Assembly: GCF_000337375.1 (NCBI RefSeq)
Contig: NZ_AOJG01000008.1
Span: 1 to 42,227, forward strand
Origin: Halorubrum lipolyticum DSM 21995
GTDB taxonomy: Archaea > Halobacteriota > Halobacteria > Halobacteriales > Haloferacaceae
DNA length: 42,227 nucleotides
Reading direction: 5' to 3'
Position numbers and translations under genes: made by a program
Shown here: piece by piece, positions 7,208 to 15,049 of the stretch
How the letters are laid out: the number at the start of each line of letters is the position of its first letter
Numbering within the stretch: position 1 is the stretch's first letter
The notes under the pieces: generated by a model
Told to the model about the DNA's origin: nothing
Databases searched by the model: none
What the model saw: only the letters and a program-made list of their open reading frames with translations

Positions 7208-9016
7208 ATGGTCGAGGTCGAAAATCCGGGGACAAAACAGGTAGAGACACTTCTCGAAAACGTGGATGACGGGTCATATGTCATTCCCTATTTTCAACGA
7301 GGGTTCGAATGGCAGCCCTCGATGGTCTCCGAACTGTTCGAGTCGATACTGCAGGACTATTACACGGGACTGCTACTATTCTGGGACCTAGATCAGAACC
7401 GCGCTGAACAGGAGGAATGGGACCCAATATGGGGTTCGAATCTCGAAGGGTCCCCAGACATGGCTGTACTTGACGGCCAACAGCGACTCTCCTCACTTTA
7501 CTATGCGATTCACAATCCAGAGAAGAAATTTCCTAATCGGAAATCCTACTATGTGTTCTATCTCGACCTAATCAAGGCGCTCGATGAAGATTACGAGGAG
7601 GCAGTTACGTACAAATACTTCCAGTATTACCGAACCTGGGAACAGCTGAGCGAGGACAGGGAGTCATGGATTGACCGCGGCAAGGTTCCGCTTGCGATTC
7701 TCTCGGCACGAGATCCGAATGATCCGAACAAGAAGTATCTCGATTCCCGTGAGTTCCAAGACTGGATTGACGAGTTCATCGAGCAGCGGTCTTCTGATCT
7801 TCCGTCCGACGTCAAGCCGTGGGACATCCGCGACGTATTCGTGAGTATCCTCGACTATAGCTTCGTTCACTACCCCCTCAGCAACGACCGCGAAATCCGC
7901 GATATCTGCAACATCTTCGCGAAGGTGAACGCGAGCGGGATGAAACTCTCCACGTTCGATTTGATGAACGCGTTCCTGTATCCGAGTGGCGTGGAGCTCC
8001 GCAAGGAGCTCTGGGAGAAGCTGGATAACGAGACGCTGAAGCGAATTGACCCCAACATGAAGGAGTATCTGTTGAAGACTATTTCGCTGGTCAAGCAGAA
8101 CTACTGTTCCTCAAAATACCTCTACAACCTCATTCCCGGTGAAAAGGTGACGCGACGCGGCAATGACGGGAAGCGATACGAAGAAGTACTCGTCGACTCA
8201 GGTGAGGAATTCAAAACGCTGTGGGAGCAGGCATGCGATTACGCAGAAAAAGCGCGGGAGATCCTCATGAATACGGGAGACGGTGAGTTCGGGGCGATAC
8301 GGACAGAATTCATTCCAAACAGTACGATTGTCCCGGTTCTTGCGGCGATCCTGTGGGAGTACGATGGCGATATCGAGTCTCCAGAATTCAAAGAGACGCT
8401 CAGCCGCTGGTACTGGTCGGCAGTTCTCTCACAAGATTACAGTGGTTCCTCAGATACGGTGATGGCCAAGGACTTCCGTGATTGGAAGGAATGGATGGCG
8501 ACGGGGAGTACGATTGAACGGATTACGAAGATAGATGGCGATTTTATTAAGGAGTTGAACCTTCGGTCCGTGGACAAGGGATCGGCACGGTACAACGCCA
8601 TTATCTGCTTGCTAGCGCTGAATGACGCTCGGGACTTCTATAAGGGGAGAATCGTCGGCACAGGGGACTTCTCAGAACGAAAGATCAACGATCATCACAT
8701 CTTTCCAAAGAAGGTGAAGGACCTCCACCCAGACGATGCCAAGACGTTCGATAGCCTGAAGGATTCTATTGTTAACCGGACACTCATCCTTGACGAAACG
8801 AACAACGACATCAAAGCTGACCGACCGTCGGAGTACATTCAGGAGATGATCGACAAACACGGAAGCGAGACGAAGGTTCAAGAGATTCTCCAAACCCACT
8901 TAATCACCGACTCAGCCTATGAACATCTAAGAAACGACGAATTCGATGATTTCGCTATTGAACGAGAGAAGGCCATAAAGCAGCATATCATCGACAACGT
9001 TGGTGTAGGAAACTGA
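7208..9016 (+). CDS. DUF262/DUF1524 nuclease, GmrSD-like type IV restriction protein
   Basis: Encodes 602 residues. The N-terminal DUF262 domain shows the hallmark YFQRGFEW (28-35) and VLDGQQRLSSL (87-97). DGQQR belongs to the ParB/Srx-like nucleotide-hydrolysing fold of GmrS. The C-terminal part carries an HNH-type DUF1524 motif, NDHHIFPKK near residue 495, followed by NRTLIL and a conserved NDIK. Both halves sit in one chain, as in fused GmrSD and BrxU enzymes, which cut DNA with modified cytosines. Here activity against modified phage DNA is inferred from the family. All key residues I know appear intact. A helicase remnant lies immediately upstream. Confidence 0.8.
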   Translation: MVEVENPGTKQVETLLENVDDGSYVIPYFQRGFEWQPSMVSELFESILQDYYTGLLLFWDLDQNRAEQEEWDPIWGSNLEGSPDMAVLDGQQRLSSLYYAIHNPEKKFPNRKSYYVFYLDLIKALDEDYEEAVTYKYFQYYRTWEQLSEDRESWIDRGKVPLAILSARDPNDPNKKYLDSREFQDWIDEFIEQRSSDLPSDVKPWDIRDVFVSILDYSFVHYPLSNDREIRDICNIFAKVNASGMKLSTFDLMNAFLYPSGVELRKELWEKLDNETLKRIDPNMKEYLLKTISLVKQNYCSSKYLYNLIPGEKVTRRGNDGKRYEEVLVDSGEEFKTLWEQACDYAEKAREILMNTGDGEFGAIRTEFIPNSTIVPVLAAILWEYDGDIESPEFKETLSRWYWSAVLSQDYSGSSDTVMAKDFRDWKEWMATGSTIERITKIDGDFIKELNLRSVDKGSARYNAIICLLALNDARDFYKGRIVGTGDFSERKINDHHIFPKKVKDLHPDDAKTFDSLKDSIVNRTLILDETNNDIKADRPSEYIQEMIDKHGSETKVQEILQTHLITDSAYEHLRNDEFDDFAIEREKAIKQHIIDNVGVGN

Positions 9017-9157
9017 GACGGCAGGCGGTATTCGGAGGGTGGTAGCGCAGTCGCTCACAGCAATCCAAGAAAGGCCCGCGCCTCCACAGTAGTGGAGACG
9101 AGCCAGAGAGAACCCGACGGAAAAGAGGGCGTCAGCGTTGATAAAGTTATCTCGGTT

Positions 9158-9530
9158 TTAGAGGCCGTAAAGCTCAGATCGCTCGAGCGCCCGGTTGACT
9201 GTCGATCGCGCGCAGTCCAGCCGTTTTGCGGCCTTCCGCCTCGAAAGTTCGTCCTTCTGTACCATCTCCAGTGTCGCGACGACGTCGTGGTAGTCGCCGG
9301 ACTCGATGAGCTCGCCGTCGTCTTTCTCGAAGCCGAGCGGCGCAGGCCCGTGATGATACGCTTCGTTTTGTTGGCGGGCAGAGATACCGTCACGCGTGCG
9401 CTGGCGCGTCATGTTCGCTTCCAGTTCTGCGAACACACCCAGCAGCTGAAACAGAGCCGTCTGGTACGGATCACTCTCTCCCGGCCGGAGTGTCAATCCT
9501 TCACTGACGATGTGGAGTTCAACCTCTTGA
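9158..9530 (-). pseudogene. Serine recombinase, 3' part only, cut by an insertion element
   Basis: The remaining reading frame encodes the end of a resolvase/invertase catalytic domain (FQLLGVFAELEANMTRQRTR, then DGISARQQN), a linker (YHHGPAPLGFEKDDG) and a C-terminal helix-turn-helix (SRRKAAKRLDCARSTVNRAL). The N-terminal half with the catalytic serine is missing. The frame runs into the right-end hairpin of the TnpB element at about 9531, so the insertion truncated it. I did not find the other half beyond the element, so a deletion probably followed. Confidence 0.7.
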
Positions 9531-10260
9531 CATCCTCCCCGCGCTGAAGCGCGAGGATTCCCACGGCACCGCACCGCTGGGTTGGGATAGTGTGGTTTAC
9601 GACGTTACCTGTTCTTGAGGTGCGAACGCACCAGTCTCCTTGTCAAACAGGAACGTCGATGGCTGTGCCAACCAGCCGTTACTCCTATCACCGCCATCCG
9701 TGGCGGGACTTGGAGATACTTTCTGCCGAATATTCTCAGCGCCGTTCACATCTGCGTTCGCTACTGTACCGCACTCATCGCAGACATACAGTCCGCGTTC
9801 AACACGGTTGGCTTCATGCTTCCGGCCACAGCACGAACACGATTTCGAGGTATCCCGCTCAGACACGTGCTCGACCGTGATACCTTCCATCTCGGCTTTG
9901 TATTCGAGTAGGTCGCTGAACCGGTCGAACGCCCACGAGTGCAGGTCAAGATTACCGTGCTTGCCCCAGTCCTTCGACTCGCTGTTCTCCTCATCCTCAC
10001 GGATGCCGGAGAGATCGCCCACCACGATAGTTCCAACACCTTCCTCAACACACCGTTCAACAATATGCTTGGAGAGAGTGTGGAAGTAGTGGGTGCGGCG
10101 GGCCGACTTCTTCTGGTTCAGCCTGGTAGCCTGCTCGGAGTCCGAGTCGTCACACCAAGCGATTCGCTTGCTGAAGTAGTAGTCGTCCTGTTTCAAGCTC
10201 ATGCGGTTCAGCGGATTGAGTCGTGGTACGGAGATAGCTGAAGATGTTGAATATACAGTC
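9531..10260 (-). mobile_element. Truncated IS200/IS605-type element with tnpB remnant
   Basis: The right end is a hairpin at 9536-9556 (cctc-ccc-gcgc-tgaa-gcgc-gagg), typical of haloarchaeal IS200/IS605 and IS1341-like elements. The element carries only the 3' half of tnpB and no tnpA. The left end is not recognisable; 10260 is where the TnpB-like frame fades out. It sits inside the serine recombinase remnant. Confidence 0.6.
9597..10202 (-). pseudogene. tnpB: TnpB (OrfB), C-terminal half
   Basis: The frame encodes 201 residues: GVGTIVVGDLSGIRED, HSWAFDRFSDLLEYKAEM, a zinc ribbon (CSCCGR, then CDECG) and the last acidic catalytic block ADVNGAENIRQKV. Full TnpB proteins have about 400 residues; the N-terminal wedge domain and first RuvC aspartate are missing here. 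Open frame continues upstream of the ATG (…SVPRLNPLNRM), which supports truncation rather than a short gene. TnpB is an RNA-guided nuclease in complete elements; this copy should be inactive. The sequence downstream (9540-9596), where a guide RNA would end, is retained. Confidence 0.8.
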
Positions 10261-10446
10261 TGACCACCAGTTTCGACAGGATCGAATAATTACTCCGAAC
10301 AATAGTTTGGTCTCATATAGTAGCGAGAGAGACCGAGCAAGCCAACGTCCACTTTTGCGATAGAACCGTCACCTACGAAGTAATATCAAACCGAGCACTG
10401 CTACCAAGAATGAAGTGCAGGTAAACAGTCAAACCGCGCGTACAGC
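10261..10446. other. Spacer between the tnpB remnant and vapC
   Basis: I see no gene, hairpin or recombinase half in this stretch. It is AT-richer than the backbone and probably old element debris. Confidence 0.3.
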
Positions 10447-10833
10447 CTACTTTCTGTACGTTTCGACATCTAGCCCGCTAACAGCGCCGAAATCGTTGTC
10501 GCCGACAACGAGCGGAACACCGAGAGAGCGTGCAGTGCCGGCGATGTAGATGTCGCTCTTGTTGATCATCTCGCCGTCGTCGCGGAGTTCGACGTAGATC
10601 TCGGCCGCTTCAGCGGCAGTCTCGTTCGTGAACGGCACCGGTTCCACCCACTCGTACTTCGACACCGCCTCCTCTTGGGTCATCTCCTGTGTGATCATCA
10701 ACCCACGATATAGCTCGGAGAGAACGATGGTTGAGGCGCCGATTACCTCCTCGTCGTGAGCGGCTAGGTACGCAATTGCCGCGTCGTCACCGCGGGCGTA
10801 GTCGATGAGAAACGAGGCGTCGACGAGCTTCAC
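10447..10833 (-). CDS. vapC: VapC-type PIN-domain toxin
   Basis: Encodes 128 residues with a full PIN nuclease fold. Acidic metal-binding residues are in place: D5 in KLVDASFLID, E40 in STIVLSELYRG, D94 in NKSDIYIAGTA, and D112/D114 in VVGDNDFG. VapC enzymes are Mg-dependent RNases that cleave tRNA or rRNA. The start is GTG at 10833, which overlaps the stop of the upstream antitoxin gene in a GTGA; this decides the start and implies coupled translation. It appears intact. Confidence 0.85.
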   Translation of the reverse strand: MKLVDASFLIDYARGDDAAIAYLAAHDEEVIGASTIVLSELYRGLMITQEMTQEEAVSKYEWVEPVPFTNETAAEAAEIYVELRDDGEMINKSDIYIAGTARSLGVPLVVGDNDFGAVSGLDVETYRK

Positions 10834-11090
10834 GATTCCCCCGAGAGTCGATCGTCAACCTCGTCGCCGAGTTCGTCGAACGAATCGTCGACGTCCTCGA
10901 GCCCTCGACTGACTTCGGCTTCGAGGTCAGCAGCCTCCTCTTCGGAGAGGAAGCCCGCGTTCGTCCGCCAGTCAGAATCGAGTTCGTGAAGGATTCGGTC
11001 GAGCGTCTCGCTAAAACTTTCGTCACCGCGTTTGTGCGTTTTCAAGCGCTCGTAGACGTCCTCCTTGATGCCGATATTCTTCGAGGCCAT
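10830..11090 (-). CDS. vapB: VapB-type antitoxin
   Basis: Encodes 86 residues. The N-terminus (ASKNIGIKEDVYERLKTHKR, then ESFSETLDRIL) is a ribbon-helix-helix-like DNA-binding segment found in haloarchaeal VapB antitoxins. The acidic C-terminus (LEAEVSRGLEDVDDSFDELG) would wrap the VapC active site. It precedes and overlaps vapC by four bases. A perfect 12-base palindrome at 11110-11121 overlapping the promoter is a likely autoregulatory operator. Confidence 0.8.
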   Translation of the reverse strand: MASKNIGIKEDVYERLKTHKRGDESFSETLDRILHELDSDWRTNAGFLSEEEAADLEAEVSRGLEDVDDSFDELGDEVDDRLSGES

Positions 11091-11109
11091 CCTTGTTTTG
11101 TGTATGAGT

Positions 11110-11121
11110 ATGTGTACACAT
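11110..11121. promoter_or_regulatory. Palindromic operator at the vapBC promoter
   Basis: atgtgtacacat is a perfect 12-base palindrome, 20 bases upstream of the vapB start and overlapping the TATA-like attaatgtg (11117-11125, minus strand). Ribbon-helix-helix antitoxins bind such sites, so VapB or VapBC autorepression is likely. Confidence 0.5.
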
Positions 11122-11196
11122 TAATGTTGGCTCCCGGTTCGAGCCGATCGCCCCGACAGTATTGAGAAAGGTGAAAACGCGAATCAACTCTACATC

Positions 11197-11478
11197 TCAC
11201 TCGTCACCGGGCTTGGTACCATTCCGAAGGTTCTCCCGGTATTGCCGGTACGCTTCTGCCCGCTCACGTTGTTCCTGCTCGGTCGGCGCTTCGTGTTTCG
11301 TTTCGTCGAAGAATGGTAGTTCGTCGATCTGGGGGATATCCATCACCACTCCCAAGCTGACGATGTCCGGAAAGTAATTCTCGATCACCCACTCTTCACC
11401 GTGCTCCTCGACTGCCTCCCGAATATACGGGGCTGCCTCCGGATAGTCTTCTTCCAAGCTGCCGTCCATGTGTACCAT
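11197..11478 (-). CDS. Small acidic hypothetical protein
   Basis: Starting at ATG 11478 it encodes 93 residues; a start at 11496 would add six. The shorter form fits a TATA-like ctttctatcg at about 11504-11513. The protein has one compact region (EDYPEAAPYIREAVEEHG, then EEWVIENYFPDIVSLGVVMD) and a C-terminal charged helix (EQEQRERAEAYRQYREN). I do not recognise the family. It lies between VapBC and a repeat-bearing spacer. Confidence 0.5.
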   Translation of the reverse strand: MVHMDGSLEEDYPEAAPYIREAVEEHGEEWVIENYFPDIVSLGVVMDIPQIDELPFFDETKHEAPTEQEQRERAEAYRQYRENLRNGTKPGDE

Positions 11479-11898
11479 ATGGTGTGACTGACGCATAACA
11501 GTCGCTACGATAGAAAGGACTGGCTCTGTTGAAATCCTCAGCAGCTGATATTTTTTATTACCAATCGCTCAGTACAGATGACGCGGGGATCGGTCAGTAC
11601 AGCGGAGAGACAGTCCAATTCGAACAGGGAACGCTCGTGATGGCCGTGTCAGAACTCGACTCGACGGAGTCACAGGCCGACTCCGATCAACACTGTCCCG
11701 TCACTGCTACCCAGAGAGATCGTGTTGCGGTACCTATCAATGGCTCCGTGCTACCTCTCGCGCCGTTCCAATACAACTTGAGCATAAAGACACCGACCAT
11801 TCTCTCTTGCTACTCAGCACGGTGTCGTTTTCTGACGGATACATTGAACTCAGCTGTCTCACGAATCAACCGGGCTACGATCGTGTGCCCAAACAGTA
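11479..11898. other. Spacer with a solo IS-end-like repeat
   Basis: An open frame exists but has no recognisable protein features. At 11522-11541 lies ggctctgttgaaatcctcag, repeated with one change at 19568-19587. Both sites are followed within 80 bases by cgctcagtacag and cggtcagtaca. The rest of the stretch shows nothing I can name; it may be a dead insertion element. Confidence 0.4.
11522..11602 (+). repeat. Copy 1 of a GGCTCTGTTGAAAT repeat
   Basis: Shares 14 identical bases, then 19 of 20, with 19568-19587. The downstream motifs cgctcagtacag (11566-11577) and cggtcagtacag (11591-11602) also recur near the second copy, in swapped order. The ggctctgttgaaat start resembles termini of haloarchaeal insertion sequences. 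Confidence 0.5.
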
Positions 11899-12384
11899 TT
11901 ATTCAGTGGAGCACACAATGGCTCGCAGCTCGCTGAGAAGCTCTGGATGCTCCTCAACAATGTTCTTCATTTGCTGATGTGCCTGCGCGTGACAGTCGTT
12001 ACACAGCGTGACGAGATTGTCTGGGTGGTTCGCTCCACCCGCAGAAAATGGGATAATATGGTGAAGTTGGAAGTCAGTCCCCTCTTCGTTCATCGGAGTG
12101 ACGTCGACGTTACACCGCTGACATTGGTACTCGTCCCGTTCGAGAACTGTTTGTCGGGTAGACGGACTGAGGCTTCGTGACTCAGCAATACTTTCAGCGT
12201 GAATGAGCATATGGTGGGCTTTCATGCCTGCTTCACTGGCAAACGAACGCTCACAGAGTGGACAAGTGCTCGGAGCCTTTCGACCAACGAGACTCACATT
12301 GTGCGCGATGGTGTGGTGGGCCTTCATATCGACCTCACGGGCAAAATCGTCCCGACCACAGGTCGGACACTCGTGACTTGACAT
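11899..12384 (-). CDS. HNH endonuclease with two C2H2-like zinc fingers
   Basis: Encodes 161 residues from ATG 12384. Two fingers come first: CPTCGRDDF…MKAHHTIAH (about 5-27) and CPLCERSF…MKAHHMLIH (about 40-61). An HNH nuclease domain follows: CQRCNVD, then LHHIIPFSAGG, then NLVTLCNDCHAQAH, with both zinc-binding CxxC pairs and the catalytic HH intact. The start is fixed by a TATA-like cttctaatag at 12407-12415, which overlaps the end of the Orc-like gene. Such proteins cut DNA; with fingers for binding it could be a restriction-like or homing-type nuclease. The target is unknown. Confidence 0.75.
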   Translation of the reverse strand: MSSHECPTCGRDDFAREVDMKAHHTIAHNVSLVGRKAPSTCPLCERSFASEAGMKAHHMLIHAESIAESRSLSPSTRQTVLERDEYQCQRCNVDVTPMNEEGTDFQLHHIIPFSAGGANHPDNLVTLCNDCHAQAHQQMKNIVEEHPELLSELRAIVCSTE

Positions 12385-12410
12385 TACCCTTCGTTGAATT
12401 CTGAGATCTA

Positions 12411-13391
12411 TTAGAAGTATGCCGATTCGAAGTAATCCGGCGAAACGGGTTGTGCCATACGGTGGTGGGGGAATTCGCATCCGTTTACAAGTACGAGATC
12501 GACGTCGACGAGGTTGTAGTGCTCCAGCTTCGGCAGGTGGTTTTCTCGGAGATACCGCAGCGTCACCGGGTCGGGATGTGCCTCCTCGTAGCGGGCGTAC
12601 AGCTCCTTCTGGATGAGCCCGTCCTCTTCAGCGAGAACCTCGTACAGCACGCGCTGGTGGTCGTTCAATTTCGAGATGGTCTTCTGGCGGACCTCGCGCT
12701 CCGCGTTCGCGACGGCGTCCTTGACGAGTCGCGCCGGGATCACCGACAATCCCTCACGCGTTGCCATCCGCGCGGCGACCCGTAGCGCCGCGATCGCCTG
12801 CCGCGCGTCTCCTTCGGAGAGGCGCGCGATCCGTGCGAGCACGTCCTCGTCGACGGCGCCGGGTCCGAGCCCCTCACGGGCGCGACGGGAGAGGATCTCC
12901 GTGATCGCGTCCTCACTGTAGGTATCGAAGCGGACTCGGTAGGCGACGCTGATCCGGGAGGTGACCCGATCGTCGAGGTCCGCGAGGAGGTCGACCTCCC
13001 GATTCGCGATCCCGATCCACGAGAGCCCGCGGATCTCGTGGAGGTCGTAGAGTACCTCGGTCCCGCGCAGTTGGTCCGCCTCGTCGAGGATGACGACGCC
13101 CGGCCCGTTGAGGTTGTCCGTGATCAGGTCGATCAGCCGGCCGGTCGAGGACGATCGCGGCAGCGCCGCGCCGACCAGGTCCCGGGCGAGCTGCTCGAGG
13201 ACCGCGTTCCGGGTGTAGTCCTGCCAGCAGTTCACGTAGGCGTGCGGGACGTCGAGGACCTCCTGCCGAAGTTCGCGAACGGCGGCCTTCGCGACGGTCG
13301 TCTTCCCGACGCTGGACGGACCGAACAGGAAGCAGTTCTCCGCGCGGAAACCGTCCTGAATCGGTGCGAGCGCGTCCGTTACCTCGTTCAT
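12411..13391 (-). CDS. Orc1/Cdc6-family AAA+ ATPase
   Basis: Encodes 326 residues. Walker A is GPSSVGKT (24-31), Walker B VVILDEADQL (99-108), sensor 1 WIGIANR (about 127-133), and an arginine-finger region DDRVTSRI. Sensor 2 is SEGDARQAI, and a C-terminal winged-helix part ends the chain (NDHQRVLYEVLAEEDGL onward). Canonical haloarchaeal Orc1 proteins have about 400 residues and a longer N-terminus; this one begins just before Walker A. In the family these proteins mark and open replication origins. In an island, it may drive the element's replication or its partition. Decamer repeats in its upstream region are possible binding sites. It precedes the HNH gene by 26 bases. Confidence 0.8.
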   Translation of the reverse strand: MNEVTDALAPIQDGFRAENCFLFGPSSVGKTTVAKAAVRELRQEVLDVPHAYVNCWQDYTRNAVLEQLARDLVGAALPRSSSTGRLIDLITDNLNGPGVVILDEADQLRGTEVLYDLHEIRGLSWIGIANREVDLLADLDDRVTSRISVAYRVRFDTYSEDAITEILSRRAREGLGPGAVDEDVLARIARLSEGDARQAIAALRVAARMATREGLSVIPARLVKDAVANAEREVRQKTISKLNDHQRVLYEVLAEEDGLIQKELYARYEEAHPDPVTLRYLRENHLPKLEHYNLVDVDLVLVNGCEFPHHRMAQPVSPDYFESAYF

Positions 13392-13502
13392 GTGTCGATC
13401 CGGCCAACAATGGTGGAGGGGAGGTGATCGTCGTCGAACACCGTTCAGTCGCGTATCACATTAGCCTCGGTCACGGTGCGGGGATATAAGCCGACCCCCG
13501 AG

Positions 13503-13542
13503 TGTTCCGAACGGTTCCGGATGGTTTCCAACCGCCCCGAAC
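13503..13542. repeat. Four 10-base iterons between the orc-like gene and hicB
   Basis: Units tgttccgaac, ggttccggat, ggtttccaac and cgccccgaac follow one another without gaps. The consensus is ggttccgaac and the period is one helical turn. They lie between two divergent genes, next to a TATA-like gatataag at 13482-13489. They could be an operator for HicB or a binding site of the Orc-like protein. They lack the usual haloarchaeal ORB core that I know. Confidence 0.45.
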
Positions 13543-13573
13543 CCTTTTGATGAGGTGCGCTCTAATCACAGGC

Positions 13574-13873
13574 ATGAGTACGGATACGGGTGGCAACGGT
13601 GAGAGACCGGCACCCGCGACTCACATCACGCTGGAACTCTCGGAGGACGGCGAGATGTGGATCGTCACCGATGAGGAGACAGGCGTGACGACGCAGGGTG
13701 AGACGCGTGAGCACGCTTTGGAGATGATCGATGAGGCGGTCGCGCTCCACAAAGGTGAGGCGGGCCGATCCATCACTGACGACGATCTCCGCGAGTGGGG
13801 AATCGATCCCGAATCGGTCCCCGACGAGCCCGGAGTCCCGGACGCGCCGTGGTTCGACGCGGACGAGGAATGA
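13574..13873 (+). CDS. hicB: HicB-family antitoxin
   Basis: Encodes 99 residues. The core (HITLELSEDGEMWIVTDEET, then GVTTQGETREHALEMIDEAV) is the HicB partial RNase H fold. The acidic tail (DDDLREWGIDPESVPDEPGV) is common in haloarchaeal HicB proteins. No separate DNA-binding domain is visible. In the family it neutralises the HicA mRNA interferase. Its stop overlaps the hicA start (ATGA, 13870-13873). The ATG at 13574 is preferred; another in-frame ATG is 24 bases upstream. The antitoxin appears intact although its toxin is broken. Confidence 0.8.
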   Translation: MSTDTGGNGERPAPATHITLELSEDGEMWIVTDEETGVTTQGETREHALEMIDEAVALHKGEAGRSITDDDLREWGIDPESVPDEPGVPDAPWFDADEE

Positions 13874-14114
13874 CGCGACGACAGTTCACCGGCGAAGAAG
13901 TCGCTTCTGTTCTCATCGAAACGGGTATTATCCCGTTGATCGGACGGGAAGTCACCTCAAGCTCAGGTACAAACATCCCCAGACAGAGGAAGTTCGGAAT
14001 GTCAGCGTTCCGATTCACGGAGAGATCCGCACCGGCACGCTTCGAAACATAGCCGACCAATGCGGAGCACTTGATTTCGACTCGTTCTGCGAGTGGATCG
14101 ACCGGAATAGCTGA
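13870..14114 (+). pseudogene. hicA: HicA toxin with a one-base frameshift
   Basis: The first frame gives MTRRQFTGEEVASVLIETG and then loses similarity. The sequence from about 13924 in another frame restores HicA: YYPVDRTGSHLKLRY, then VSVPIHGEIRTGTLRNIADQ, ending DSFCEWIDRNS. Adding one T at about 13926 rejoins the two parts into a normal HicA of about 81 residues with the catalytic histidine in TGSHLKLRY. HicA is an mRNA-cleaving toxin with a double-stranded RNA-binding fold. As read, it should be inactive, unless this is a sequencing error or programmed shift. Confidence 0.75.
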
Positions 14115-14167
14115 ACCGAGCGAGTTACTGCGACTACCGACTTCTTACACATGTAGCTACTACTCCC

Positions 14168-14923
14168 TCAAAACACATAGTATACATACACAATAACAAG
14201 CGGTCCAGTAAGGATTGCCAACAATTCGAATAACAATTGTTGCCACTTTTCTCTCTCCTTAGATTCTACTTGTAAAAAGTATCTAGAAGCGTATGATAGG
14301 TTCCAAGCCCCAATGAGCATTAGAAACGCGGAGATCGATATTGGGATATACAGCACTGGTGACTGTACTGAAATTAATGACTGTAATGATAACGCGAGTA
14401 TATCCCCTACAATGGGAAATCCAGAAGCTATCTCAGTGAGCGTTTCAGGATATGGTAAACTTGGAAGTTCTGTGAACGAAATACTTCCATATCGTAGTGG
14501 GATCTCCCCAAAGGAGGGAATAATCTCTCCTACTAGATATCCCCCGGATAAGAACAGTATGCCCCTGTTTTGAGCTGTTTGAATAGTATCTTTAGTTGGC
14601 ACTGACTTACTAAATATCTCCACTTCTGAATCAAATGGAGGGGTACAGCTCCTCCAGACGTGGACTAATGTTGCTTTTAGCGTGGATATGAATTTGATTA
14701 GAATTACAGAAACCAGAGATATGAGCAGAATTTGGTGGGGAACAAAAAATGTATAATATAATAAAAATCCGGTGCTACTGGGACTAGCTGGAAAGTACCA
14801 TATTCGTACTATCTCCAGAATCACCCCAATAATAACGTAAATCAGCCAAGGGAGTAATGAGTAGTATTGGTATTTCAGGAATAGGAGGAGATCTCTATCC
14901 CCTCGATGACAATTGTCAAACAC
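14168..14923 (-). CDS. Unknown multi-spanning membrane protein
   Basis: Encodes 251 residues from GTG 14923. About five or six hydrophobic helices are visible: about 18-42 (LPWLIYVIIGVILEIV), 55-80 (TFFVPHQILLISLVSVILI), a weaker one near 122-140, 172-195, 200-220 (PISISAFLMLIGAWNL) and 236-251. No transport or catalytic motif is recognised. Codon use is AT-rich, unlike the backbone. A TATA-like gatttaataa (about 14947-14956, minus strand) supports the GTG start. It is divergent from the unknown gene at 15050. Confidence 0.55.
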   Translation of the reverse strand: MFDNCHRGDRDLLLFLKYQYYSLLPWLIYVIIGVILEIVRIWYFPASPSSTGFLLYYTFFVPHQILLISLVSVILIKFISTLKATLVHVWRSCTPPFDSEVEIFSKSVPTKDTIQTAQNRGILFLSGGYLVGEIIPSFGEIPLRYGSISFTELPSLPYPETLTEIASGFPIVGDILALSLQSLISVQSPVLYIPISISAFLMLIGAWNLSYASRYFLQVESKEREKWQQLLFELLAILTGPLVIVYVYYVF

Positions 14924-15020
14924 GGGACCTGATATCCATGTCCGGTTATTAAATCATTTCACTATGTGCAAATGTGAGAAGTATGGTTTGCCTGCCGACT
15001 TATTATGGAATGCCGCAGTA

Positions 15021-15030
15021 GATTTAATTC
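15021..15030 (+). promoter_or_regulatory. TATA box of the unknown gene at 15050
   Basis: gatttaattc is centred about 25 bases before the ATG at 15050 and supports a leaderless start. Confidence 0.5.
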
Positions 15031-15049
15031 TGGAATCAGATGACTGTTT

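Noticed and set aside
11529-11936. A 135-residue frame downstream of the GGCTCTGTTGAAAT repeat
   Set aside because: It starts inside the repeat and overlaps the HNH gene; no recognisable domain or promoter.
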